From assembly GCF_032884065.1 (NCBI RefSeq), contig NC_088868.1, positions 3,556,720 through 3,620,719 on the forward strand: 64,000 nucleotides of DNA. Direction: 5' to 3'. Below are positions 23,597 to 35,524 of the stretch, one piece after another (within the stretch, counting starts at the first letter, position 1; every line of letters starts with the position of its first letter). The position numbers and the translations under genes were made by a program. The stretch comes from Artemia franciscana (Eukaryota > Arthropoda > Branchiopoda > Anostraca > Artemiidae). Under the pieces are notes generated by a model. That model was not told the DNA's origin. It ran no database searches and worked only from the letters and a program-made list of their open reading frames with translations.

Positions 23597-26500
23597 CTAA
23601 AAAGAAAAAAAAAAGGTAAGGAAGAAATAGATCTTAGATGTATAATAGATATGTAAAGAGTTAAAAACAGCTCATTTTAAATATTTCGAGAATCTAGACG
23701 AAAGTTCGTATTTTATTTGAATATTGACAGAAGCAAAACCGTTTGCAGCCCTATAATAACTTACACCCTCTTTAATGACTTATGCACGCCTAGTTTTTTA
23801 CCCTTTCAATAAATCTGCATATTGAATCAAGATAAATATTTACATCATTCTTTTGTCCTTTCTAATTCATTATATACTTAGCATAATATATAATATACTT
23901 TAACTTTAAAAAAATAAATAACTGTGTTTATATTAGTGATACCTATATTTTCACCAATTCTGATGCCAACTCAACTAAAAATCCCAATTCTGGTTATTAG
24001 TGGTATGATATCTCTCCTCTGACAATGCTAATAATAATAATCATAATAATTTATTTATAATCCACAGCACACAACGATGTGAGGATAGTGGAGTAAAAAG
24101 AGAGAAAACAAAATCAACGTCATAAAAGAAAACAACACAAGAAAAAAACAACAACACATAATTACAATTTTTCACTGTTTTAAGTTTAATCACTGTTCCT
24201 TTATTTTTGAACACTAAGCTTTGAAATCGTCAAAAAAGAGAAAAAAAACCTCAAAGCTTTTACCTCCGATAACCTTGAAACAAAAAGAGCTAAGAGCTCA
24301 TATGTCACTCGTGACGAGGTCAGAAGAGTCAAGAGCTCATATGGCATGAGCTCTAGCAAAATTCTAACAATCAATAGACTGATTTAAAAGGAAAATCAGA
24401 GGCTGAATGCCGGTCAGGATTTAAAATAAGAGCTCTGAGACACGGGGTCCTTTTAAATATCAAAATTCATCAAGATCCGATCACCCACTCGTAAGTTAAA
24501 AATGCCTAATTTTTCTAATTTTTTCCTCTCTTTTCAGCCCCCCCGCCAGGTGGTCGAATTGCGAAAAAAGACTTTAACAAGTCAATTTGTGCGGGCCCCT
24601 GACACGCCTACCGATTTTCATCGTTCTAGCACGTGCAGAAGCACCAAACTCGCCAAAGCACTGGACCCCCCCCCTAACTCCCCAAAATGAGGCGGATCCA
24701 GTCTGGTTATGTCAATCACATATCTACGACATTTGCTTATTCTGCCCACCAAGGTTCATCCCGGTCTCTCCACTCTAAGCGTTTTCGAAGATTTCAAGTT
24801 TCCCCCTCCAACTCCCCCAAATGTCACCAAATCTGGTCGGGATTTGAAATAAGAGCACTGAAACATAAGCTCCTTCTAAATATCAAATTTCATTAAGATC
24901 CAGTCACCCGTTCTTAAGTTGAAAGTACTTCAAATTTTTTAATTTTTCCGAATTAACACCCCCCCCCCTAACTCCCCCAAAGAGATAAAATCCGTTCTAA
25001 TTATGTCAATCACTTATTTAGAACTGGTGCTTATTCTTCCAATCAAGTTTCATCCTGATCTCTCCACTCTAAGCGTTTTCCAAGATTTCCGGTTTCCAAG
25101 ATTTGTTTCCCCCCTCCGACACCCTATGTCCCCGGATCCAATTCGAATTGAAAATGGAGCATCTGAGACATAAGACCTTTCTATATATCAAGTTTCGTTA
25201 AGATCCTATCACCCATTCGTAAGATAAAGATAACTCAATTTTCACGTTTTCCAAGATTTCCGGTTTCCCCCTCCAACTACCCCACTGTCACTGGATCTGG
25301 TCAGGATTTATAATAAGAGCGCTGAAGCACAAGACCCTTTTAAATATCAAATTTTGTTAAGATCTGATCATCCGTTCGTAAGTTACAAATCCCTCATTTT
25401 TCTAATTTTTCCGAACTACCCCCCCAAACTCCACCAAAGAGAGCACATCCGTCCGGTTATGTCAGTCGCGATATCTTGGACTTGTGCTTATTCTTCCCAC
25501 CAAGTTTCATCCTGATCTTTCCACTCTGAGCCTTTTCCAAAATTTCCGCCCCCCCTCCATTCCCCCCAATGACACTGAATCCCGTCAGGATTTAAAATAA
25601 GACATTCGAGTTACGAGGCCCTCCTAAATATGAAATTTCATTAAGATCCAATCACTCCTTCGTAAGTTAAAAATTCCTCATTTTTTCCAATTCCCCCCCC
25701 CAGCTCCCCCAAAGAGAGCGAATCCTTTGCGGTTATGTCAATCACGTATCTAGGATTTGTGCTTATTTTTTCCTCAAAGTTTCATCCTGATCCCTCCACT
25801 CTAAGCGTTTTCCAAGATTTTAGGCTCCCCCCTCCAACTCCCCTTAATGTCACCGGATCCGGTCGGGATTTAAGCAAGAGCTCTGAGACACACTATTCTT
25901 CTAAATGACAAATTTCATTAAGATCCAATCACCTGTTCGTAAGTTAAAAACACCTCATTTTTTCTAACTTTTCCGAGTTAACCGTCCCCTGACTCCTCAC
26001 CCCCCCCCCAGATGATCGAATCAGGGAAACGACTATTCTGAATTTAATCTAGTCTTGTCCCTGATACGCCTGCCAAATTTCATCGTCCTAGCTTGTCTGG
26101 AAGTGCCTAAATTAGCAAAACCGGGACAAACAGATAGACAGACAACAGAGTTTGTGATCGCTATATGTCACTTGGTAAATACCAAGTGCCATAAAAAATT
26201 TACTGTCTGCAGATGAACAATGTTGAATTCATTATGATTTTTAATGCGTAAAATTTCGTCAGCTAGTCTTTGAGCTAGAATTACTAGAAGAAGAATTATG
26301 TTGGGCAGTGTACCCGACAGCCCGAACCAGACTGTAGATGAGCCTCTTCAAATAGGACCAGTGGGAAAAGAGACAGTATATGTTTGTCTAACTCCAGCTT
26401 TCCACCAGCATTGGTGGATTGAAGAGCTTTATGCAGAAAGGTAGGATATAAGAAAGCGTGGGTGAAGTCTATAAGTGATCTTTTCTTTGTCATTTGTCAA

Positions 26501-26940
26501 ACCTAAATGAAAATAGCTAAATAAATATCAATCAAAATCAAGTTGGTGGACTGTGATGAAAAAGTTAAAGGCCAGGGCTAATTGGAAAAAAAATCAAGAC
26601 AGATAGTCTGAGTGAGAGGCAAAGCTGGCATAAGGCAGTTTTGATGTCATTTCACTTGTAGATAGATGGTCTAGCATACATTCATCCTAGAGCAGAACTA
26701 ACGGTTAATTTAATAGTCTATGAGCCATTTGAAGGCTCATAGTTTTGCATCTAGATATCGCAACTCATGCTTACGGCTGAATTAGACACTTATTATTTCA
26801 GGAAATTCATTTTAAGATGAAAAGGAATTGGTTGGAATAAATATTAAAAGTGTTTTTAAACCATTACATTAAACATAAAGTATATTTAACTTCTTCAACT
26901 GCAGTTAAGAAGTCAGGAACCTAATAATTAAACAACTTAC
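23597..26940 (-). other. Phase-1 intron of the large gene, containing a family A repeat
   Basis: The donor GTAAGT (26940) follows AAGA and the acceptor TTTTTTCTTTTTAG ends at 23597. Joining the exons makes an AAA codon and keeps the frame. The intron holds a full-length family A element (24284-26197). Parts 23600-24280 and 26200-26930 show no gene. The small minus-strand frame at 26493-26296 has no domain. Confidence 0.8.
24284..26197 (+). mobile_element. Repeat family A, copy 1 (Helentron/HINE-like candidate)
   Basis: It starts with AGAGCTAAGAGCTCATATG and soon has an inverted pair AGAGCTCAT / ATGAGCTCT. The middle has about six irregular units of roughly 160-420 bp, each with a C-rich stretch (CCCCCAACTCCCCCAAA), TCAAGTTTCATCCTGATC, CACTCTAAGCGTTTTCCAAG, and GATCCGATCACCCGTTCGTAA. 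A distinct 3' module ends in the hairpin CACTTGGTAAATACCAAGTG (26169-26188) followed by CCATAAAA. No open frame is conserved between copies, so it is non-autonomous. A conserved 5' stem, internal tandem units and a 3' hairpin fit Helentron-derived elements, but the standard Helitron termini were not seen. Confidence 0.75.
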
Positions 26941-27525
26941 TCTTAATAATGTTGTCTTGCTTTTTATTTTTGGCTTCGAGTTTGTGTTTAGTAGAAAAAG
27001 GCTTCTTTTTTCTCTTCTTTCTTGCTGCTGAACTGACAAGTTCCTCTTCTGGAATTTTGACTAGAGAACGGAGTCCCTCGTCCCAAGTTTTCTTCACTGT
27101 TTCTGAGGTTACAGAGGGCACAGATGCTGATTTATCACCAGGGAACTGATCTTCTTTCTCATTTTCGGTTGTACCTTTCAATGGTGAATCATCAAAGTGC
27201 AATGTTCGAACGTGGCTAGTAGGTTTTTTCACCAGCACTGGAACAATACGCCGAAAGTTTTTCTTTGCTAAGACTTCTTTTGGCTGATGACTCTCCACAG
27301 TATTTTTCGGTAATAAAAGATGAACTGAAGCTGACTTTTGATCAGCTATTTTTGGCTCTATGATCAATGACTGACTGTCTCTTTCATCATCTCCTTCACT
27401 ACTCTTCTCCTTTTCATTCCTCAGTAGTGACTTCGGTGAATCTTCTCTTTGATATAAACCCGCTGGATCAAGTTCTATTTGCTTATTGGCTTCTATCATA
27501 GCCATATCAATGCTAGCCCAAAAGT
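26941..27525 (-). CDS. Internal exon of large nuclear protein gene (phase 1-1)
   Basis: 585 bp. The acceptor is TTATCTTAGTTTCAG ending at 27526 and the donor is GTAAGT at 26940. It encodes about 195 residues beginning FWASIDMAMIEANKQ. The exon is acidic and lysine-rich, with a short hydrophobic core (FRRIVPVLVKKP), then HVRTLHFDDSPLKG, and a very basic C-terminal stretch (ARKKRKKKPFSTKHK), probably a nuclear localisation signal. Frame and phase fit both neighbours, as one base is needed on each side. An upstream in-frame Met at 27559 lies before the acceptor and is not needed. The function is unknown, as for the terminal exon. Confidence 0.8.
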
Positions 27526-28724
27526 CTGAAACTAAGATAAACGAAGCATTATTGTCCATGGCATTGCATTGTCATTAAAAAAAAATTCAATGAATTTGAC
27601 AAGGTATTACAATTTTAAAAAGTCAGAGCAAAACTGGAGTAGTTCCTTATTCCTATGATGGTCTAACTAGGGAAACCATACAAGAGCGCTTTAGATTTGC
27701 ACCAAAAACTTAAAATATTGGCACTTAGTAAACCTGTTAATTAATCAACTTTTCCCTATATTTGAAATTTGGCACTATATTCACGAATTGTCACTATACT
27801 AGCCTAGTATACAAGGTAAGGAAAGAGATAGGAAAAAGTACAATATGTACAATATTTCATCGATTCTTAATCACCTCGTTCTGCTTAATGCCCTCACCCC
27901 TTGCACGGTTGTTTTCACGATGTTGCACTTCCTTTTTTTAGATGCTTTTCATATTTTCAGAACGTATCCCCGCCCCGAATTTTCAAGGTTTTAAGTTTTT
28001 GCGCCTTAAATTTTAATTAATAAAGGTCCCTCTATTAAAATTTCAGCTAGTTCAGAGACAAAAAGAGCCAAAGTTCATACCTCTACCTTCTCCGTCACAT
28101 AAATTCGAAGTCCTAATGACCCATGGAGCATATTTCCGAAAATTTAAGTCGATCAGCCCAACTGCTACTGAAATTAGGGCCGTATTCATGATCTTGTTTA
28201 GGGGGAATGGGGTTTACACAAAATAAACTTTAAAAGACAAATCAAGATTTTTTTATATGCATTTTTGTTATGCTTTTAAGAGTCAAACAAGCGTTTCGGG
28301 GGAGGGGGGTTAAGCCCCCAACATCCCCCTAGATTTGGCCTTGGTTAAGGATAATACAGATTTGCACCTACGTTGTTTCGTGGATAGCCAAAGAAAAATA
28401 ATACGTCCGTGTTACTCATCAAGTTTTTTAGAATAAATATTCCAAAATTCTTCATGATAAGGTTTCTAATTATCGCGCAAGTCCCATACCTTTGAAGAAA
28501 CTAAACTCGATGGCTTCAGTTATGTAGTGTAGCTGATATTATACTGATATTTTTTTAATAACGTTAATAACAAAGATATTACATGATAGGCTTTCATCCA
28601 AAGCTAGATTAGGTAGAAATCTGAACACAAAAGCTGTGAATTTTCTCTCCAACAAATTTGGACAAGAGAGTTGGTTAAACTTTACTTTACGCAATAACTA
28701 GTAGTGTAGCTGGTAAAAATGGTC

Positions 28725-28865
28725 ACGGTAAAATTTTGTGTTTTACGAATTTTACCGTAAATTTATAGAACACCGTAAAACATATTTTTACAGTATTTTA
28801 CGTATTCTACCCATATTTTAAGTATTTTACAAGTATCTTACACATTTTACTGATATATTTTACAA
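28725..28865. repeat. Degenerate TTTTACNTATTTTA short tandem repeat
   Basis: About ten imperfect copies of a 12-15 bp unit ending in TTTTAC. A similar stretch is at 30780-30890 on the far side of the duplicated unit, which suggests that the unit sits inside an older array. Confidence 0.6.
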
Positions 28866-28968
28866 GGACTTGCAATTTTCACAGCAAAAAAGCAAGAAGA
28901 GGCTGGCAGTAATAGGTTTGGGTATGATTTTGTTTTGTGTATAGCTGTATTACACGGTTTGAAAAGCC

Positions 28969-30706
28969 GTCTGTCTGACTCCTGTCTCTTGTTGTCAGAA
29001 CGATAAAGTGTATTTGAGTACAGGAAATTATAATTTTGAAATGGTGAAATAATAGCTGAAATAAAATTATATTAGTTCTGTGAGCTGTTAAATGAAGAAA
29101 GGGCTATAAGCAGGATTGTCATGTGACAAATAAGAAAAAAATTATAAAATTAAACAGCCGAGAAAACGAGGATAATGTCAGCCGTCTTCAGTGCTTAAAA
29201 AAGAGAGACGAAAAACTAACTTTTTTAAGCAACTCTTAAAAGAGCAAAAGAAAGACTGAATCAAACAAACCAAGCCAGAATAAATGAAAGACTAATCAAG
29301 GATTAGATTGGGCAAGAATTCTGTGCTTATTGATTGACTCAGCATGTCTACTGACCTAATTCTCATTACAAGTGTGATCAGATGATCTTAAATTAAACTG
29401 AAGAAAAAAAAACGTTATTTGAATCATTTAATTTTAAGTTATTGTAAATTTGGTTTATAGGAATATCTCCGGTATCTCTATTGAAAGCAAGGTTTCTATT
29501 TATAGACTGATTAATTTTAATTGCCGTCCTAAAAGAATGTGGGAAGTCATTTGCTTCAGAAATTAAAGTTGCCTCATCAAAAGGATGTAAATGATCTAGA
29601 TTTTAACAACGGGGACGGCCAAAAGCAAAATCAATATCCTCTTTTTTATTTTTATTTTTACATCTGAGAGAAATCCTGTGTTCATGCCGTCGTTCCCCCG
29701 GGAGCCGACGATTCCCTCCCCTCCAGGAAAATAACACCCGTGAAGAATTTCCCTCTCCCCCACGGAAACCCTATTCTCCTGTTTGTCAGAGGCAATCGTA
29801 TAGCATTGCCTATAGTAAAGACCCATAAGGGTTAAAAGAATTAAAATTTGTTCATTTATTTTTTCCCAGAGGCTTTCCATGTGGAAGGGATGGTCGAATA
29901 AACTTTGGAGGGGGACCAGTCAATGGGAAATCGAAAGTTCCAGTGTCCTTTTCTAAGATTTAGCCCACTTTTCAACCAATTGTTAAACAATCTGCTGTTA
30001 CTTACCACACTGTCATTAAGAAATTCTTATTCTAGTTAAACGGCCCTTGCGTTTCAGCAGTTGTCTTGAAACAGTCTTGAAATAAATACAGAATTAATTC
30101 TAAGGGAGAGAAGAAGTGAGGTTGGATGTAGAAATTGATATATAATCCTCAAGCCCATATCCAGGAATTTTGTTTGGAGGGGGGGGGGGCTTTGGAAAAG
30201 AAACAGTCATCTGAATCAAAATCTGAAGGAAAGGAGCTATATTTGCCAGCAGATCCTGTTCAAGACGATCTAAACGACTGAAAGTGACTGAAAGTTCTGC
30301 TATTATGATCCATTGCTTAGTTAATTAAAGTCATCGAAGTCTTACAAACCACTTTTATAATTGTATTCGGTGCTTTTATAAATAAATGAAAATAGTATGT
30401 AAATGATATAAAAAATGTGGCTGAATGCAGTTATTTAAAAATATAAGGCTGTTAGGGTAATATTTCTTAGGTTTAAATGTAGAAACAAAATTGCTAATAT
30501 AATTTTACTTCCAAAGGATTTTTTTTTTTTTTTTTTTTTACAAAATGGATGTCCGAAATCAGGCAGTGTCCAAGTGCTGAGGTGTTACCCTAGGCACAAG
30601 ATTACTAAAGGGATGAACAAGACTGTTAATTAAGTTCAGGAAACTCTAGATGAAGGAGTATTATCTTTTTAAAGCCCAGCAAAATCAGAATTATCAAAAT
30701 ATTTTA
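28969..30706. repeat. Segmental duplication unit, copy 1
   Basis: Nearly identical to 46501-48240 in the same orientation, and in part to 48276-49531 in inverted orientation. Differences are a few single bases and homopolymer lengths. It contains a broken Penelope-like tail (29596-29880) and a T run near 30520-30539. Confidence 0.95.
29596..29880 (-). pseudogene. Penelope-like element C-terminal remnant (frameshifted copy)
   Basis: The frame is the same as in the copy at 48897-49421 up to the LLLAVPVV segment. There, loss of one C (TTTTAACAACGG against TTTTCAACAACGG) shifts the frame and stops it at 29596. The intact copy continues with the tail motif. See the entry at 48897. Confidence 0.6.
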
Positions 30707-31545
30707 TTAAAATGTGAAAGTGTAGATTAAACAGAAATGCTAGGCTCCTGTTTTAGCTAAAGGGCAAGTCTAAAACCCTAATTTAACCCAATATTTCCTA
30801 AGGAGTACCATACTTTACCCTATTCTACCAGTTTTACCTTATTTAACCAATTTTACTGACTGTGTTTTTATTTTACGGTAATTTTACAACACAAGCATGA
30901 ATAAACACATAAAACGTACCGTCTTCGATAAAGAGCAATATTTTAGGTCAAATCAAGTCCAAAATCTTGTATCATAGCCATTGACAACATCAACAATTTA
31001 TATTAGTTTATCTCCTATGTTGGTATTTCTAATTTATGGAATATCTTCAGACATTGCAAAATAATATATTTATATTTCTTGCTAACTTTTCTCAGTAATT
31101 TTAGTGTCTGATAATCAATTTAGTAAATATGTGGAGTGAACGGATCACTGCAGTCTTATAATCAATAGTAGCAAAAAATGGACTGCAAGATAAAAAGAAA
31201 ATATTAAAGAGGAACGAATGAACAGCACATAAATTTAAGAAAAAAAGAGCAAAATTAAGTAAGTGCTCTGAGTTGCCACTAGCCTAACTTTAACAATTAG
31301 AAATGTAGTGCAGAAACAAGAAATTAATTTCCAATAGAATGAACCTTAGAAATAATTTGGAACTTTAATTATTAGTAGGTATATATTCGAACAACTTGGT
31401 GCAACCACCACCCAAGAAAAGTCTCATGATTTTTGCGATTTATCTGATATTTTCCAGAAATGTTTGCAGAGTCTCTGGGTTTTTTTTTGTGTATGGGCCG
31501 GATTAGCAATAATCTTTCTTTTGATAGTCACCGAGGTTTTCTTAC

Positions 31546-31938
31546 GCGGATTGGCCAGCTTGATATATGCAACAGAATTACAAAATAGTTGTAAAATCGT
31601 ACCACTATGCGAGTTTTGTTCTTTCCTTCCAAAAGAAGATTTGTCTTGTTTATCAGGCGGTCCTGACGTCCCTTGCACCTTGAATAGAGACGAGAGGCTA
31701 ATTTCATTTCCTTGCAGTTGGTTTGTCAAATTCTTGAATAACGTATCCTGTGTATCTATACTAATAACAGGAAAATCTTGGTCCTTTTTAGACGTCACTT
31801 TTACCCTTTTAAGATCGGTACTCTCTTTTGGCTGATTGGTTGTCAAACAAGGCATCTGAGCGTTATCTATTTCTGGGATTAAAACTACATCACACGCATT
31901 TATTTTGATGTTCTCAAGTTTCTGGTCAACCAATGTCT
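31546..31938 (-). CDS. Coding segment of large nuclear protein gene (5' border uncertain)
   Basis: An open frame of about 130 codons reading TLVDQKLENIKINACDVVLI through DTQDTLFKNLTNQLQGNE to AYIKLANP. The donor GTAAGA at 31545 leaves one base (phase 1), which fits the next exon at 27525 exactly. The 5' border is weak: the only acceptor (GGTGCAG, 31939) has no pyrimidine tract, and a family B element begins 19 bp upstream. Two readings are possible: a separate exon that uses this acceptor, or the 3' part of one exon shared with 34575-34937 and split by the repeat insertion. Beyond the donor, the frame stays open to 31424 by chance. Confidence 0.6.
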
Positions 31939-31956
31939 CTGCACCACTCAATCAAA

Positions 31957-32870
31957 CAGTTCGTGGTAACGAACTGTAGTAAGGAGCGATCCGGCTCAAT
32001 AGTAACCAAAACTCTAAAAAATTGAATTTTGATATCAATAGCTACAACAAAAGAATCGCATTTTAATGCTGATTTTAAATATATAAGTTTCATCAAATTT
32101 AGTCTTAGCCATCAAAAGTTACGAGCCTGAGAAAATTTGCCTTATTTAGAAAATAGGGGAAAACACCCCCTAAAAGCCGTAGGATCTTAACGAAAATGAC
32201 ACCATCAGATTCAGCGTATCAGAGAACCCTACTGTAGAAGTTTTAAGCTCCTATCTACAAAAATGTGGAATTTTGCATTTTTTTGCCAGAAGACAAATCA
32301 CGGGTGCGTGTTTATTTGTGTTTTTTTTTTTTTTTTTTTTTTTCCCAGGGGTCATCGTATCGACCAAGTGGTCCTAGAATGTCGCAAGAGGGCTCATTCT
32401 AACGGAAATGAAAAGTTCTAGTGCCCTTTTTAAGTGACCAAAAAAATTGGAGGGCATCTAGGCCCCCTCCCACGCTCATTTTTTTCCCAAAGTCAACGGA
32501 TCAAAATTTTGAGATAGCCATTTTGTTTAGCATAGTCGAAAATCATAATAACTATGTTTTTGGGGATGACTTACTCCCCCAGAGTCCCTGGAGGAGGGGT
32601 TGCAAGTTACAAAATTCAACCAGTGTTTACATATAATAATGGTTATTGGGAAGTGTACAGACGTTTTCAGGGGGATTTTTTTAGTTTTGGGGGTAGGGTT
32701 GAGAGAGGCGGCTATGTGGGAGGATCTTTCCTTGGAGAAATATGCCATGGGGGAAAAAAATTCAATGAAAAGGGCGCAGGACGAATCTGGTCACGTTAGA
32801 AAAAAACGTCAAATTAAGAGCTTAATATACAATGCTGGGTGTTCGGAGCCTCTCTATTATGGAGTATAAT
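31957..32870 (+). mobile_element. Repeat family B, copy 2
   Basis: It begins with the terminal palindrome CAGTTCGTGGTAACGAACTG, then GTAGTAAGGAGCGATCCGGC and a conserved body with CTTAACGAAAATGACACCAT, a T run near 32320-32343, GGTCATCGTATCGACCAAG, TTCTAGTGCCCTTTTTAAG, and GGATGACTTACTCCCCCAG. It lacks the hairpin tail of the next copy. Frames inside it (32421-32869) are part of the repeat and are not genes. Confidence 0.8.
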
Positions 32871-33120
32871 TTGAAAATAACACAACTATACGAGCGATAA
32901 AACATATATACCACAACCATAACTCAACTAACGAAAGAACTGCTAAGAGATAACACAACTATAAAGCGAAAACAGGTGAAAACTAACGGGAAAATAAACA
33001 AACTAAGAGGTGGAAGGGGCCCAGAGAAAAAATATAATCCTTTTTCAATTTTGAGCCTAACTTCCGCAAAGGAGTAATAATGTCAGAAGCCCCAAAATAC
33101 CGAATTATTTTCTTTTTAAA
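32871..33120. other. Spacer between two family B elements
   Basis: AT-rich and without a recognised feature; contains several AACACAACTATA-type short repeats. Confidence 0.4.
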
Positions 33121-33779
33121 CAGTTCGTGGTAAGGAACTGTAGTATGGGGCGACCCGGCTCAATAGTAAACGAAACTCTAAAAAACGGAATTTTGTTGCT
33201 AAAAGATACATCAAAAGAATTGAATTTTTAGGCTGATTCTAAATATATAAGTTTCAATTAATTTAGTCTTTGTCATCAAAAGTTAAGAGCCTGAGAAAAT
33301 TTGCCCTATTTTGGAAAAAAGGGGGAAACATCCCCTAAAAGTCATAGAATCTTAACGAAAATCACACCATCGCATTCGGTATATCAGAGAACTCTAGCAA
33401 AAATTTCAAGCTCCTATCTAAAAAATGTGGAATTTTGTATTTTTTGCCAGAAGACACATCACGGGTGCGTGTTTATTTGTTTGTTTGTTTTTTTTTTGTT
33501 TTTTTTTCCCAGGGGTCATCTTATCGACCAAGTGGTCCTAGAATGTCGCGAGAGGGCTCATTCTAACGGAAATGAAAAGTTCTAGTGCCCTTTTTAAGTG
33601 ACCAAAAAAATTGGAGGGCAAATAGGCCCCCTCCCATGCTCATTTTTTCCAAAAGTCAACAGGCATTACTATTAAAAAAAAACAATGAAAAAATAAACAT
33701 GAAAACGTTTTTTCAAATGAAAGTAAGGAATAGCATTGAAATTTAAAACGAACAGAGATTACTACGCATATGAGGGGTT

Positions 33780-33857
33780 CTAAAAATACTTTAGCATAAA
33801 GAGCGAGGTATTTAGGAGGAGATAAATACCTCGCTCTTTATGCTAGAATATTTTTAG
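33780..33857. repeat. 35-bp-arm hairpin in family B tail
   Basis: The arms 33780-33814 and 33823-33857 are complementary with two mismatches, around an 8-nt loop. The core is CATAAAGAGCGAGGTATTTA. Confidence 0.9.
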
Positions 33858-34275
33858 TGATTTCAACTATTTATTCTACGGCCTTTTTGATTCAGGGGTC
33901 ATTCTTAAAGAATTGGGACAAAACTTACGATTTAGTGTAAAGAGCGAGGTATTAACGAGGGTACAAACCCCCTCGTACACATAATAAAAATATAAGAATA
34001 TAAAAGTTTGTTACGTAAGTTAATTCTTAAGTTACGTATATTTTTTACTAATAAAAACGTTCGTTGAATATTAAAAGTTCTAGTAGCCTTTTTAAGTAAC
34101 CGAAAAATTGGAGGGCAGCTAGACCTCCTTCCCCACCCCTAATTTCTCAAAATTGTCTGATCAAAACTAAGAGAAAGCCATTTAGCCAAAAAAAATTAAT
34201 ATACTAATTTCATTTCAACAAATTTATGTGCGGAGAGCCAAAATCAAACATGCATTAACTCAAAAACGCTCAGAA

Positions 34276-34574
34276 ATTAAATAAAAAAAACTAGTTTTTT
34301 TAACTGAAAGTAAGGAGCGACATTAAAACTTAAAACGAACAGGAATTACTCCGTATATGAAATGGGTTGTCCCCTCCGCAGTCCCACGCTCTTTGCGCTA
34401 AAGTTTGTAATTGTTTTAAAAAGTAGAATTGTGGCAAAGAGTCAAACTTTAGCGTAAAGGGCGTGGGACTGCGGAGGGGACAACCCATTTCATATACGGA
34501 GTAATTTCTGTTCGTTTTAAGTTTTAATGTCGCTCCTTACTTTCAGTTAAAAGAACTAGTTTGTTTTATTTAAT
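34276..34574. repeat. 131-bp-arm inverted repeat
   Basis: The arms 34276-34406 and 34444-34574 are nearly perfect reverse complements, around a 37-bp centre. Each arm runs from ATTAAATAAAA through AAGTAAGGAGCGACATTAAA to GCTAAAGTTT. Confidence 0.92.
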
Positions 34575-34937
34575 AGTTTATTAAAAGAGTTTGAAGAAAC
34601 TGAAACAGCCGTAGTTACATTTTCAGAAGGTAGAGTCAATTCTTTTTGTGTGGGACTTGATTCAATTTTCTGTGAAAAACTGGGTAGAACAGATACCCCT
34701 TCCTGTGGTATAGTGGCAGCATTGAGCACCGTATCAAAATCTAAACTTGACCCCGTATGGACGTTGCGTTCATTTTTTGCCTCAGTTGCACCTTGTTCTT
34801 GAGTGAAATCAGGAGTCTCCAATCGAGATAATGATCTCAGTGACGGCTGCTCACTCGAAGTTTGAGGAAGAGGTGGCAATAAAGTGATTAAAACTTCATT
34901 GGGTATTGATTCTGAAGCCTCTGGGGGATTGGTATCT
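34575..34937 (-). CDS. Coding segment of large nuclear protein gene (3' border cut by repeat)
   Basis: A strong acceptor (TATTTTTTTTTTGCAG at 34938) opens the exon with one base of a split codon (phase 2). The upstream exon at 42213-42141 ends in AG, and the joined codon AGA keeps the frame: NGRDTNPPEASES. The segment is Ser/Pro/Thr-rich and acidic (for example RLETPDFTQEQGATEAKN). At 34574 the frame enters the inverted repeat of a family B element and stops 6 codons later. No convincing donor lies before the repeat; AAG|GTGCAA at 34792 has the right phase (1) but would discard 70 open codons. See the entry at 31546. Confidence 0.65.
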
Positions 34938-35524
34938 CTGCAAAAAAAAATAACCACTAAATAAATTTGAGATGAAGTAAAACTTTATAACGGATTTTAT
35001 TCAAGAAGAAAATTGCCATTACAAGTTTTTAATAACATTAGGTACATCATTCAAGCCCTTCAGAAAGCAATGCCGAGGATGTTTTTTTTATGATCGAACA
35101 TATTACAGAAAAACTTCAATTCTAGCTGTCATTATAAGGTATGGAATCTAAAAGGGATCTATAGAATCTTACCTTATAAGTAAGGAATCTACCAAGAATT
35201 CTTCCGCATTTCAAATAGACATGCTTCGAAACTATAAAAATAATGCATTTGAAATTGAACTAGGACAAACAAACAAAATCTATTGAACAATTTTTAGTTA
35301 TTTTATTTGATCACATAATTTTACAAGAAATAAGACAAAAGTACACTAGCCTTTATTCCAACTTTTTTTTTTAGTCAGTTGTGCGACCAGTTCATTGCAT
35401 TTACCAGACACTTTCACTTACGATTCAACAATCCACACTTTCTCTTACGATTCAACAATCAAAAGTCCAAATGAAGATGATGAATGATCTAAAGAATGAA
35501 TCATGAAGATGATCAAAATGAAGA
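34938..35524. other. Intron sequence, no feature recognised
   Basis: Part of the 7.2-kb intron between 42140 and 34938. AT-rich. A short AACAATCCACACTTTCTCTT-type direct repeat occurs near 35420-35460. Confidence 0.5.

Larger units (their letters stand above)
27526..31545 (-). other. Phase-1 intron with duplicated unit and TTTTAC repeats
   Basis: The donor is GTAAGA after CCGC at 31545 and the acceptor is at 27526. It holds a 1.7-kb unit duplicated elsewhere in the window (28969-30706) and short TTTTAC-type repeats on both sides of it. In 27530-28700 I see no gene. Confidence 0.6.
33121..34574 (+). mobile_element. Repeat family B, copy 3, with hairpin tail
   Basis: The start (CAGTTCGTGGTAAGGAACTG) and body are the same as in copy 2 as far as about 33660. 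A tail follows with two large inverted repeats: 33780-33814 / 33823-33857 and 34276-34406 / 34444-34574. No coding capacity. Its right end abuts the coding segment at 34575-34937 and supplies that segment's in-frame stop. Confidence 0.8.

Noticed and set aside
26296-26493. Minus-strand 65-codon frame downstream of family A copy 1
   Set aside because: No domain, no splice borders, and a low-information sequence.
32421-33585. Plus-strand open frames inside family B elements
   Set aside because: They are not conserved between copies of the repeat.
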